From Gordonia sp. PDNC005 (GTDB lineage Bacteria > Actinomycetota > Actinomycetes > Mycobacteriales > Mycobacteriaceae), in assembly GCF_016919385.1 (NCBI RefSeq), contig NZ_CP070351.1, forward strand, positions 3,968,001 through 4,032,000: a stretch of 64,000 bases of DNA. The letters are read 5' to 3'. This document shows positions 16,776 to 24,874 of the stretch, piece after piece. Both the position numbers and the translations under genes were made by a program. The first letter of the stretch is position 1. Every line of letters starts with the position of its first letter. The notes under the pieces were generated by a model. The model was not told where the DNA came from. It worked only from the letters and a program-made list of their open reading frames with translations, and made no database searches.

Positions 16776-18707
16776 ATGAGCACCACCACCAAAGCCGTCA
16801 GCCTCCTGCAGCGCGTCATCTTCCCGCGCCAGGGAGAGCCTCTGGACGTGCGGTCCCTCTATTTGGAGGAGGCTGCCACCAACAGCGGACGAGCCCACGC
16901 GTCGAGCCGCACCAGTGTCAGCCTCGGCTCCGACTCGGAGGCCAGTTTCGCGACGTACTTCAACGCGTTCCCGGCGTCGTACTGGCGACGCTGGAGCACT
17001 CTGACGTCCGTCGTGCTGCGAGTGGAGCTGCGTGCCGCCGGGAGGGAGGCGAGCGGGGCAGATGTCACCGCGCCTGCTCGAATTGATCTGTACCGCTCGA
17101 AGATCGACGGTTCGCGCATCGGCATCGGCGGCGACCTCGTCGAGATCGACCCGAAGACCGGTACCGGCGTCATCGAGCTGGAGACCGACCTCGGTCCGTT
17201 CGAGGACGGCGGGTGGATCTGGTTCGACGTCACCACCGACTCGGCCACCGAGATCCTGTCCGCCGGTTGGTACGCCACCGTCGAACCCGAACACGGCTCC
17301 AACAATGTGACCGTCGGCATCCCCACATTCAACCGGCCCACCGACGCCGTCGCGGCGTTGGCCGCGCTGACGTCCGACCCGCTGGTCAACGATGTGATCG
17401 ACGCCGTCCTGATGCCCGATCAGGGCACCCGCAAGGTGAAGGACGAGCCCGGCTACACCGACGCCGCTGACGCGCTCGGCGACCGCCTGCACATCTTCGA
17501 CCAGGGGAATCTCGGCGGATCCGGCGGCTACTCGCGCATCCTGTATGAGGCGCTTCGTCTCACTGACAGTCCGTACATCCTGTACATGGACGACGACATC
17601 ATGATCGAGCCGGACTCGATCCTGCGTGCCCTTGCGTTGTCGCGGTTCGCGAAGAGCCCGATGCTCGTCGGCGGTCAGATGCTCAACCTGCAGGAACGCA
17701 GCCACCTGCATTGCATGGGCGAGGTGATCGATCACCACAAGTTCATGTGGACGGCCGCACCGTTCGTCGAGTACGACCACAACTTCGCGAAGTACCCGCT
17801 CACCGATCGGGAGAACTCGAAGAACCTGCATCGACGCATCGACGTCGAGGGCAACGGCTGGTGGATGTGCATGTATCCCCGCGAGGTCGCCGAGACCATC
17901 GGGCTGCCGCTGCCGCTGTTCATCAAGTGGGACGATTGGGAGTTCGCGCTTCGCGCCGCCCGCGCCGGTTACCCGACCGCGACGGTCCCCGGCATCGCGA
18001 TCTGGCACATGGCGTGGAGCGACAAGGACGACGCCATCGACTGGCAGGCGTACTTCCACCTCCGCAACCGACTCGTGGTCGCGTCGATGTACAAGGACGG
18101 CTCGATCGACGGCATCCTCACCTCGATGGCCAAGGCCACCGCCAAGCACCTGATGTGCCTGGAGTATTCGACGGTCGCGATCCAGAACGAGGCGATCCGC
18201 GACTTCCTCGCAGGTCCCGATCACATCCGATCCATCTTGCCGACGGCTCTCGGCAAGGTGGCCGGGATCCGCAAGCAGTATCCGGACGCCGTCGTCCTGC
18301 CGTCCGCTCAGGACCTGCCGCGTACCAGCGGCGAGGCCACCGCGCTCGGTGTCAACGCGCCCCAGGGCGCCGTCGCCAAGGTCAAGACGCTCGCCAAGGT
18401 GCTGCTGAACAACGCTCGCCCCGCCGATCCGCGCCATCACGAGACACCGCAGGCCAATTACCCGCCGATCGAGGCGCGCTGGTTCTCCCTCGGCCGGGTG
18501 GACGGTGTCACCGTGACCACCGCCGACGGGCGTGGAGTGGTCTACCGGAAGCGCGATCGCGACACGATGGTCGAACTCGGCCGCGAGTCGGCCGAGCTGG
18601 TTCGTGAACTGCGGGAACGCTTCGACGAGATGCGCGTGGAGTACCGCGCCGCACACGACGACCTGGTGAGCAAGGAGAGTTGGGCACGTGTCTTCGGAAT
18701 CGATTGA
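16776..18707 (+). CDS. glfT2: Galactofuranosyltransferase GlfT2
   Basis: Polymerising GT2 enzyme of 643 residues that extends the galactan of arabinogalactan with alternating beta-1,5 and beta-1,6 galactofuranose, at the inner face of the membrane. An N-terminal beta-barrel domain (about 1-165) precedes the GT-A domain (VTVGIPTFNRPTDAV). The metal-binding DDD is at about residues 272-274 (LYMDDDIMIE). The catalytic-site WDDWEF lies near 385-390, and IWHMAW supplies a conserved His. The C-terminal helical domain mediates assembly in the family. The ATG overlaps the glf stop region, and the gene end overlaps the PAP2 gene by 20 bases. Confidence 0.96.
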   Translation: MSTTTKAVSLLQRVIFPRQGEPLDVRSLYLEEAATNSGRAHASSRTSVSLGSDSEASFATYFNAFPASYWRRWSTLTSVVLRVELRAAGREASGADVTAPARIDLYRSKIDGSRIGIGGDLVEIDPKTGTGVIELETDLGPFEDGGWIWFDVTTDSATEILSAGWYATVEPEHGSNNVTVGIPTFNRPTDAVAALAALTSDPLVNDVIDAVLMPDQGTRKVKDEPGYTDAADALGDRLHIFDQGNLGGSGGYSRILYEALRLTDSPYILYMDDDIMIEPDSILRALALSRFAKSPMLVGGQMLNLQERSHLHCMGEVIDHHKFMWTAAPFVEYDHNFAKYPLTDRENSKNLHRRIDVEGNGWWMCMYPREVAETIGLPLPLFIKWDDWEFALRAARAGYPTATVPGIAIWHMAWSDKDDAIDWQAYFHLRNRLVVASMYKDGSIDGILTSMAKATAKHLMCLEYSTVAIQNEAIRDFLAGPDHIRSILPTALGKVAGIRKQYPDAVVLPSAQDLPRTSGEATALGVNAPQGAVAKVKTLAKVLLNNARPADPRHHETPQANYPPIEARWFSLGRVDGVTVTTADGRGVVYRKRDRDTMVELGRESAELVRELRERFDEMRVEYRAAHDDLVSKESWARVFGID

Positions 18708-19254
18708 TGTGATCGGCCCGGCGTCGGGGGAGGCCGCGGCGCTCGTCGCGATTCAGGCCGCCATCGGGGACCGGCCGGGTGTGCTGCCCGCCGCTCGCGC
18801 CCTCTCCCATTTCGGGGAGCACTCCCTCGGCTGGTTTGCACTCGCCGGAGCGGGGGCGCTCGCCGCACACCGCCGTGGTGACCTGGTGGCCCGTCGCCGC
18901 TACGTCGAGGCGGGCGTCGGAGCGTTCACCGCACACGCCGCGTCGGTCGTCATCAAGCGTGTGGTGCGCCGCAAGCGCCCGAATCACCCCGACATCAACA
19001 TCGGAGTCGGCACGCCGAGCAAGCTGAGTTTCCCGTCCAGCCATGCGACGTCCACCACGGCTGCGGCGATCCTGCTCGGACGAGCGGCAGGCCTGCCGCC
19101 CGCCGCGCTCCCCGCGCTCGTGGTCCCGCCGATGCTCGTTTCACGTTTGGTGCTCGGTGTCCACTACCCTTCCGATGTGACTGCCGGAGCACTCGTCGGA
19201 GCGCTGACCGCAGGCGCGGTCATTGCCGCAGACACGAGAATCGAGGAGCAGTAG
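18688..19254 (+). CDS. PAP2-family phosphatase (Rv3807c-like)
   Basis: Integral membrane acid phosphatase of 188 residues. The three signature blocks are present: KRVVRRKRP, then FPSSHATST, then SRLVLGVHYPSDV, giving the Lys, Arg, His, Arg and His active-site set. In mycobacteria this position is the proposed phosphatase that removes the 5-phosphate from decaprenylphosphoryl-phosphoribose, between the UbiA and DprE1/DprE2 steps. That assignment comes from gene context. It starts with GTG inside the glfT2 3' end and stops immediately before ubiA, so all are co-transcribed. Confidence 0.9.
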   Translation: MSSESIDVIGPASGEAAALVAIQAAIGDRPGVLPAARALSHFGEHSLGWFALAGAGALAAHRRGDLVARRRYVEAGVGAFTAHAASVVIKRVVRRKRPNHPDINIGVGTPSKLSFPSSHATSTTAAAILLGRAAGLPPAALPALVVPPMLVSRLVLGVHYPSDVTAGALVGALTAGAVIAADTRIEEQ

Positions 19255-20172
19255 ATGAGCGAGGAGCCGATCGAGACCGGTGTGGCCGGTCCGCCGAAGA
19301 ACTTGGCCTCCGGGCTGATCAAGGCGTTGCGTCCCCGCCAGTGGGTCAAGAACGTCCTGGTGCTGGCCGCGCCGATGGCCGCGGGCACCGACACCCTCAC
19401 CGACGGTGGCAAGATGGCCTCCGTCGGCATCGCCTTCGTCGCGTTCTGCCTGGTCGCGTCGTCGATCTACCTGATCAACGACGCCCTGGACGTCGAAGCC
19501 GATCGCCAGCACCCGACGAAGCGATTCCGTCCGATCGCCGCAGGTGTGGTCCCGCGCAACCTGGCCTTCGTGCTGGCAGCGGTCCTCGCCGCCGGCTCGA
19601 TCGGCATCTCATTCGTCGCCAACTGGCAGACGGCCGTCACCATCGCCGTCTACCTGGTGATTCAGCTCGGATACTGCTTCGGGCTCAAGCACCAGGCCGT
19701 CATCGACATCTGCATCGTGTCGTCCGGCTTCCTCCTGCGCGCGATCGCCGGTGGCGTCGCTGCCGAGATCGCCCTGTCCAAGTGGTTCCTGCTGGTCATG
19801 GCCTTCGGCTCGCTGTTCATGGCGGCGGGCAAGCGGTACGCCGAGCTTCAGCTCGCTGAACGCACAGGCGCCAAGATCCGCAAGTCGCTCGAGTATTACA
19901 CCACTACGTACCTGCGTTTCGTCTGGACGCTGTCGGCCACCGCCGTTGTTCTCTGTTACGGACTGTGGGCGTTCGACGGCACGCAGGGCGACAACGTCTT
20001 CTACGCGATCTCGATGGTGCCGTTCACCATCGCGATCCTCCGATACGCCGTCGACGTCGACGGCGGTCAGGCGGGCGAGCCGGAGGAGGTCGCTCTCGGC
20101 GACCGCGTCCTGCAGGCGCTGGCCGTCGCGTGGGTCGTGCTCGTAGGTGTGGCCGTTTATGCCCCGTTCTGA
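19255..20172 (+). CDS. ubiA: Decaprenyl-phosphate phosphoribosyltransferase (UbiA family)
   Basis: Polytopic membrane enzyme of 305 residues that transfers 5-phosphoribose from PRPP to decaprenyl phosphate, the first committed step to the arabinose donor. The UbiA motif NDALDVEADRQHP begins at residue 75 and is followed by KRFRPIAAG, with the Asp residues that bind magnesium pyrophosphate. The second motif area is DICIVSSGFLLRAIAGG, and about eight hydrophobic helices are seen. In M. tuberculosis, changes in this gene (Rv3806c) contribute to ethambutol resistance. Start ATG at 19255 directly follows the PAP2 stop; aftB overlaps its end. Confidence 0.95.
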   Translation: MSEEPIETGVAGPPKNLASGLIKALRPRQWVKNVLVLAAPMAAGTDTLTDGGKMASVGIAFVAFCLVASSIYLINDALDVEADRQHPTKRFRPIAAGVVPRNLAFVLAAVLAAGSIGISFVANWQTAVTIAVYLVIQLGYCFGLKHQAVIDICIVSSGFLLRAIAGGVAAEIALSKWFLLVMAFGSLFMAAGKRYAELQLAERTGAKIRKSLEYYTTTYLRFVWTLSATAVVLCYGLWAFDGTQGDNVFYAISMVPFTIAILRYAVDVDGGQAGEPEEVALGDRVLQALAVAWVVLVGVAVYAPF

Positions 20173-22177
20173 CACGGCCTCCGAGCAGGCCGCAGGTTCT
20201 TCACGTGCACGTCTGATCGCGCCGATCGCGAGTTTCTCGATCGGCGCGATCGTCGTGACCACACTCTTCGCGATCGGGGCGTGGCAGCGCCGGTGGATCG
20301 CCGATGACGGCCTGATCGTCCTGCGGACCATCCGGAATCTGCTGGCGGGCAACGGTCCCGTGTTCAACGCGGGGGAGCGGGTGGAGGCGAACACGTCCAC
20401 CCTGTGGACGTACGTCATGTGGTTCTTCTCGTGGATCACCGGCGCCGAGCACACCGAATACGTGGCTCTGTGGGTGGCGCTGATCCTGTCGGTCACAGCG
20501 ATTCCGCTGGCGATGTACGGCACCGCCCGCCTGTACGGCCGTCGAGTGACCGGCCCCGGCGTCGGACTCCTCTTGCCGCTCGGCGCAGTCGTGTACATCA
20601 CGATCCCGCCTGCGCGAGACTTCGCGACCTCGGGTCTGGAGAACGGTCTGACGATCTTCTGGGTCGCAGCTCTGTGGTGCCAATTCCTGGCGTGGGCCCG
20701 TCGGCGCGACGCCGAACCGACGCGCCGCACTCGCGCGGCGTTCTTGGCGCTTGCTTTCACCGCGGGACTCGCCCCGCTGGTCCGCCCCGAGGGTGCGGTG
20801 GTCGGCGTGCTTGTTCTGCTCGTACTGTTCTGCTCGCCGATCGGCTGGAAGATGCGCGTCGCGATGACAGCGGTCGCGGGAGCTCTGCCTGTCGGCTATC
20901 AGATCTTCCGGATGGGCTACTACGCCGTCCTCGTGCCGAACCCGGCGATCGCGAAGGACGCCAGCGGCGCCAAGTGGTCGCAGGGCTTCACCTACCTCGG
21001 CAATCTCTTCTCGCCGTACACGCTGATCCTCCCGGTGATTCTCGCCGTGGTCGTCGGCGTCCTGCTGGCCGTTATGGCCCGTGCCGACCGACTCTCTCGC
21101 GATTCCCTCAGTTCATCGAGCGTGGACGAGACGCCTGCTCTCGACGCCGAGACGCCCGAGATCCTCGACACTCATGAGTCCGCCACCACGCGGGAGCGGG
21201 TCGCTTCGTTCTGGGCCTCGTTCTCGTCAGGCATGCAGTCGCAGCGCACGGTTGTCATCACGATGCTGCTCGCGGGAGCGATTCTCAGCGTGTACTGGCT
21301 GCGCCAGGGCGGCGACTTCATGCACGGCCGCGTCCTGCTGACGCCGATGTTCATCCTGCTTCTCCCGGTGATGGTGGTGCCCGCCGTGCTGCCTGCGACT
21401 GTCCGGACTCGCAGTGGGCAGCTGCGTCTGGCCGCGGCGATCGGCATCGTCGTGTCGTGGGGCGTCACCGTGTGGTGGGGCGTCTCGGCGCACGAGAAGG
21501 TCCTGTCGAACGCTCCGATGGACATCGGGCGGGACGGCATCGTCGACGAACGGCGCTTCTACGTCACCAACATGGGCAATGAGAACCCGGTGACGGCGGA
21601 GGACTACCTCGACTATCCGCGTATGCGGGCGATGGTCGAGCGGATCAACGAACTGCACGCCACCGGCGGCATCATCCTGCCCTCGGCCAACTACGACCAG
21701 TGGTATGTCGCGAAACTGCCGGACAAGATGCCGGAGGGCAAACCGCGTGAGGTGACGGTGTACTTCCTGAACCTCGGCATGACGAGCATGAACGCGCCTC
21801 TCGACGTCCGGGTGATCGACCAGATGGGGCTGGCCTATCCGTTGGCCGCCCACACGGCCCGCCTGCCCGACGGGCGGATCGGGCACGACAAGAACCTGCC
21901 GAGTTCATGGGTCGTCGCGGAGAGCGGCGGTGTCAGTTCGGGGACGGGTCTTCCCGCGTTCATCCCGAAGCGGGAAGTGATGCTGGCGAAGCTTGCACTC
22001 ACATGTCCGGACACTGTCGACCGGTTCGCGTCGTACAAGGACACCTGGAGTTTCACTCGCTTCCGCCATAACCTCCGGCAGTCGGTGGGCTTCAACAGCT
22101 ATCGGATCTCGCGGGTGCCGGAATACGAGATCGCACGCTGCGGGCTCACGATGCCCGACGTCGGGAATGAGAAGTAG
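20159..22177 (+). CDS. aftB: Terminal beta-1,2-arabinofuranosyltransferase AftB
   Basis: Membrane GT-C glycosyltransferase of 672 residues that caps arabinan with beta-1,2-linked arabinofuranose from decaprenylphosphoryl-arabinose. The first hydrophobic helix (about 23-42) precedes the GT-C acidic motif ADDGLIVLRTIRNLL and the family segment ERVEANTSTLWTYVMWF. About ten transmembrane helices are seen, with a large C-terminal extracytoplasmic part. Residues about 300-350 form an insert rich in Ser, Asp and Glu (SSSVDETPALDAETPE). The ATG at 20159 overlaps the ubiA 3' end by 14 bases; a GTG at 20147 is an alternative. This ends the glf-to-aftB run of overlapping genes. Confidence 0.94.
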   Translation: MPRSDTASEQAAGSSRARLIAPIASFSIGAIVVTTLFAIGAWQRRWIADDGLIVLRTIRNLLAGNGPVFNAGERVEANTSTLWTYVMWFFSWITGAEHTEYVALWVALILSVTAIPLAMYGTARLYGRRVTGPGVGLLLPLGAVVYITIPPARDFATSGLENGLTIFWVAALWCQFLAWARRRDAEPTRRTRAAFLALAFTAGLAPLVRPEGAVVGVLVLLVLFCSPIGWKMRVAMTAVAGALPVGYQIFRMGYYAVLVPNPAIAKDASGAKWSQGFTYLGNLFSPYTLILPVILAVVVGVLLAVMARADRLSRDSLSSSSVDETPALDAETPEILDTHESATTRERVASFWASFSSGMQSQRTVVITMLLAGAILSVYWLRQGGDFMHGRVLLTPMFILLLPVMVVPAVLPATVRTRSGQLRLAAAIGIVVSWGVTVWWGVSAHEKVLSNAPMDIGRDGIVDERRFYVTNMGNENPVTAEDYLDYPRMRAMVERINELHATGGIILPSANYDQWYVAKLPDKMPEGKPREVTVYFLNLGMTSMNAPLDVRVIDQMGLAYPLAAHTARLPDGRIGHDKNLPSSWVVAESGGVSSGTGLPAFIPKREVMLAKLALTCPDTVDRFASYKDTWSFTRFRHNLRQSVGFNSYRISRVPEYEIARCGLTMPDVGNEK

Positions 22178-22506
22178 CAAAGTGTTACATGAGCGCCAGA
22201 TAAGTGACACATGGAACAGCGGCTTGCTGACGATGATCTCGGAACGGTAACGTCAGCTCTCGATCAGTCGATAGAACTCAGTAGGAACCACCGCTTCGGT
22301 GAGGGTTACGAACGAGTGGGCCTGCCCGCCCAGCTCCTGTGAGACGGCTCACATGGTGTTTGGGAAGGTGTGTCGCTCTCGATAGACTCCCGTCTATCCG
22401 TTGCGGATGTGGCGTGTGTGAATCGTGAGTCGGCATGGGTCGACAGCGGCGCGCAGATGGAGATTCCATCGAAGCGCCGGAACAACGTTAGGGAGATTTC
22501 AAGTCA
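22178..22506. promoter_or_regulatory. Intergenic control region before mycolyltransferase gene
   Basis: This 329-base gap has no gene. It contains a TGTGA-N6-TCACA site (22338-22353), a pair of TTACAT/TGACACAT-like words at 22184-22212, and a GGGAGATTTCAAGTCA stretch just before the ATG at 22507 that includes the ribosome binding site. It is the likely promoter region for the antigen-85 gene. Confidence 0.6.
22338..22353. promoter_or_regulatory. CRP/GlxR-type site TGTGA-N6-TCACA
   Basis: TGTGAGACGGCTCACA is a perfect match to the CRP/GlxR consensus TGTGA-N6-TCACA and an inverted repeat with six-base arms. It is centred about 160 bases upstream of the mycolyltransferase start. Binding by a cAMP-receptor protein is inferred from the motif. 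Confidence 0.55.
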
Positions 22507-23505
22507 ATGCGTGAAGCGAAGAGCACGCGGCGCTACGGTCGCAAGGTGACCGCAGTCGTCCTCGCGGTCGTCACCGCAATGGGCCTGATGGGTACCTCGA
22601 TCGGCTCGGGTAAGGCCGACGCGGCCCCGGGCTTCCAGGAGTTCTGGATCGATGCCTGTGGCATGCCCACCAACGGCGCCTTCGGCAACAAGTCGATGGC
22701 TCCCGGCAAGGTGAAGGTCCGCGCCTGGAAGAAGGCCGGCAATCAGCGCACCGTGATCCTGCTGGACGGCATGCGTGCGCAGTACGACCGCAGTGGCTGG
22801 GAGATCAACACCAACGTTCAGAACTTCGTGAACCGCGGCGTCAACGTCGTGGAGCCGGTCGGTGGCCCGAACAGCTTCTACACGAACTGGGACGCTCCCT
22901 CGAACTTCAACGGCCAGAAGAAGCGCTACATGTGGGGCTGTGTCATCGACAACCGCCTCGTCCCGGCGCTCCGCTCGCGTGGCTTCAAGGGCAAGGGTGG
23001 CAAGTACGCCATCATGGGCCTGTCGATGGGCGGCGGCGCCGCTCTGACTCACGCCGCACAGCGTCGTGACCTCTACTACGCAGCCGCATCGCTCTCGGGC
23101 TACAACTGGCTGACCGCTCCGGGCATGCGCACCGCTCTCCGCATGGCGATGCTCGACGTCGCACCGGCGCCGTGGAACGTCGACGCCATGTGGGGCGCTC
23201 CGTGGAGCCCGCGTTGGGCCCAGAACGACCCGACCATGCTCATCAACCGCATGCGTGGCCTGAAGATCTTCGTCGGCTCGGGCAACGGCCTCTTCGGTCG
23301 CTACAACTACCCGCAGAACGTCATCGACGACTTCATCAAGGGCACCCCGCTGGAGCTCCTCGCGTTCACCCAGGCCAAGGCCTTCGAGGTCAGCGCACTG
23401 GTCCAGGGCGTCCCGACCATGACCTACTACGCCAACGGCACCCACGCGTGGGGCTACTGGAAGGACATGGCGTGGAACGCGCTGAACCGCGGGTTCTTCC
23501 GCTAG
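22507..23505 (+). CDS. Secreted mycolyltransferase (antigen 85 family)
   Basis: Exported esterase-fold protein of 332 residues that transfers mycolates between trehalose monomycolates and onto arabinogalactan. A twin-basic N-terminus and hydrophobic core (TAVVLAVVTAMGLMG) end at an Ala-rich cleavage site near residues 38-41. The nucleophile is Ser173 in GLSMGGGA and the catalytic His is His313 in GTHAWGYW. The family segment LDGMRAQYDRSGWEINTN is present. There is no C-terminal LGFP extension, so it has the basic Ag85 form. It corresponds by position to fbpA (Rv3804c), downstream of aftB. A strong terminator follows, separating it from the accessory cassette. Confidence 0.93.
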   Translation: MREAKSTRRYGRKVTAVVLAVVTAMGLMGTSIGSGKADAAPGFQEFWIDACGMPTNGAFGNKSMAPGKVKVRAWKKAGNQRTVILLDGMRAQYDRSGWEINTNVQNFVNRGVNVVEPVGGPNSFYTNWDAPSNFNGQKKRYMWGCVIDNRLVPALRSRGFKGKGGKYAIMGLSMGGGAALTHAAQRRDLYYAAASLSGYNWLTAPGMRTALRMAMLDVAPAPWNVDAMWGAPWSPRWAQNDPTMLINRMRGLKIFVGSGNGLFGRYNYPQNVIDDFIKGTPLELLAFTQAKAFEVSALVQGVPTMTYYANGTHAWGYWKDMAWNALNRGFFR

Positions 23506-23526
23506 TCGCCTAGACACGCTCGTCGA

Positions 23527-23559
23527 GAATGCCCCCGCACATCAAGTGCGGGGGCATTC
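23527..23559 (+). terminator. Rho-independent-type terminator after mycolyltransferase
   Basis: GAATGCCCCCGCAC (23527-23540) and GTGCGGGGGCATTC (23546-23559) form a perfect 14-bp stem with an ATCAA loop, followed by TTCTATCC. It lies 21 bases after the stop at 23505. Confidence 0.88.
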
Positions 23560-23562
23560 TTC

Positions 23563-23632
23563 TATCCGCGCTCCCTTCGGCCGCAGCTGCTCCCTCCACG
23601 GCGGGAGCGGATGTCGTGGGAGGGAGCGGATG
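23563..23632. repeat. Left terminal repeat array of cassette 1
   Basis: Contains two degenerate minus units (ATCCGCGCTCCCTTC and GCTCCCTCC) and two plus units (GGGAGCGGATG at 23603 and GGAGGGAGCGGATG at 23619-23632) separated by TCGTG. The last unit supplies GGAGGGAG and an ATG at 23630 that fits as ribosome binding site and start codon of the gene. Confidence 0.75.
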
Positions 23633-24613
23633 GCAGGGCTGTGGACAACGCAGGTGCGCTTCCCGCGAGTTCGGTGTCTACTTCGTCGCATGTGGCCGAC
23701 GGATCAACACGGGATTGTTCAACGCGACGCCGCACTGGCGCGCGGAATCTCGACGCGACGCGTCGACAATGCAGTGCGGTCAGGTGCGTTGATCCTCTTG
23801 GCCCGCGGACGCTACCTCCCCCGTGAAGCGCTCGCCGACGTCGACGCCCCGCGCGACGAGCTGTACCGATACCGGAGCATCGCGTCGGCTCTCGGGTCCG
23901 GGCGCCCTGTTCTCAGTCACGACTCCGCTGCCGCGGTCCTCGGGCTGAAACTCCTCTACCCGGATCAGAACAACGTTCACGTGACGAACGGCAGGAAGAG
24001 CGGAGGCTCACGACGCCCGCAACGGAATGTCCATGCCGGGCTGCTCCCGGATGACGACCTCGTCGACGTCGACGGGGTACTCGTGACTGGGCCGGCGCGG
24101 ACCGCCGTCGATGTCGCACTCGCGACCGCCACATTCCCTCAAGGGCTGACCGCCTTCGATGCCGCGCTCGCCGCCGGGGTCGATCGTGAGGATCTCCGCC
24201 GGATGCTCGCAACATCGCGTCGCGGCGTCGGCCTCGCCCGCCGGGCGCTCTCGTTCGCCGACGGCCGGGCCGAGTCGCCCGGGGAGTCCTGGAGTCGTGC
24301 GCAGATGATCGAAGCCGAGCTCCCCGTCCCCGATCTGCAGGTGGAGTACGTCCTCGCGTCCGGAAAGACCGCACGATGCGATTTCGGGCTCGACGACATC
24401 TTCGTCGGAGAGTTCGACGGCCTTGTCAAGTACCGCCGATCGATGCGCGCCGGCGAATCGCCGGAGGACGTCGTCATCCGCGAGAAGATCCGCGAGGACG
24501 AACTCCGAGACCTCGGCCTGGACGTGGGGCGCTGGGTGTGGCGAGATCTCCGCCAGACGACGATGGTCGCCAAGTTGAAGCGCCGCTACGACCGGCTCGG
24601 TATCCGGTACTGA
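23630..24613 (+). CDS. wHTH (AbiEi-like) plus PD-(D/E)xK-like nuclease protein, cassette 1
   Basis: Soluble 327-residue protein of an actinobacterial family with an AbiEi-antitoxin-like winged-helix N-terminus (HGIVQRDAALARGISTRRVD, then VRSGALILLARGRYLPR). Its C-terminal domain resembles DUF559/Vsr-type nucleases. The nuclease signature is seen as GESWSRAQMIE, then ARCDFGL, then GEFDGLVKY and VIREKIREDELRDLG: a Glu, an Asp, an E-x-D-G and Lys/Arg residues in the right order. The chosen ATG at 23630 lies inside the left repeat with a strong GGAGGGAG ahead of it; ATG 23690 is the alternative. The stop is 3 bases before the right repeat array. The function is unknown; DNA binding and cleavage are family-based inferences. 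Confidence 0.7.
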   Translation: MAGLWTTQVRFPRVRCLLRRMWPTDQHGIVQRDAALARGISTRRVDNAVRSGALILLARGRYLPREALADVDAPRDELYRYRSIASALGSGRPVLSHDSAAAVLGLKLLYPDQNNVHVTNGRKSGGSRRPQRNVHAGLLPDDDLVDVDGVLVTGPARTAVDVALATATFPQGLTAFDAALAAGVDREDLRRMLATSRRGVGLARRALSFADGRAESPGESWSRAQMIEAELPVPDLQVEYVLASGKTARCDFGLDDIFVGEFDGLVKYRRSMRAGESPEDVVIREKIREDELRDLGLDVGRWVWRDLRQTTMVAKLKRRYDRLGIRY

Positions 24614-24614
24614 C

Positions 24615-24683
24615 ATATCCGCTCCCTCCCACGACATCCGCTCCCTCCGCAGAGGGAGCGGATGCAGCCGGAGGGAGCGGATG
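24615..24683. repeat. Right terminal repeat array of cassette 1
   Basis: Two minus units ATCCGCTCCCTCC at 24617-24629 and 24636-24648 are followed by plus units at 24652-24664 and 24670-24683. CATCCGCTCCCTC (24635-24647) and GAGGGAGCGGATG (24652-24664) form a perfect 13-bp hairpin with a CGCA loop. The first 29 bases (24617-24645) are the exact reverse complement of 23603-23631. Confidence 0.8.
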
Positions 24684-24745
24684 GGCGGTCGAAGTCACAC
24701 GGGCGGATGTCTAGCGCCGCCGACCAGCGAAATCGAGACACATTA

Positions 24746-24772
24746 GTCACACAATTCACACGCGTCACAGCG
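24746..24772 (+). promoter_or_regulatory. MtrA-box-like 9-mer repeats before second mycolyltransferase
   Basis: Three contiguous 9-mers, GTCACACAA, TTCACACGC and GTCACAGCG, lie about 100 bases before the start at 24875. The GTCACA core and 9-base period match the direct repeats reported for MtrA at the M. tuberculosis antigen 85B promoter. Confidence 0.55.
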
Positions 24773-24874
24773 TGGCGCGCACAAAACCCTCGACCGGACG
24801 TGTAGAAATTTCTCAGGAACCTTCGTCATGAGTATTGGCGAGGGGAGAAGACCCGGTCCCTCGAGGAGCACGTA

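Larger units (their letters stand above)
23563..24683. mobile_element. Candidate TIR-bounded nuclease cassette 1
   Basis: A 1.12-kb segment with one gene bounded by inverted arrays of the 14-base unit GGAGGGAGCGGATG. The inner 29 bases are identical in inverted orientation at 23603-23631 and 24617-24645. The outer parts are similar but degenerate on the left. Each array has the unit order minus, minus, plus, plus. No target duplication was found. The gene encodes a wHTH plus PD-(D/E)xK-like protein. Mobility is inferred from structure only. Confidence 0.5.

Noticed and set aside
22184..22212. MtrA-like pair GTTACATGA and GTGACACAT upstream of the first mycolyltransferase
   Set aside because: The words are not in 9-base register and are distant from the start codon.
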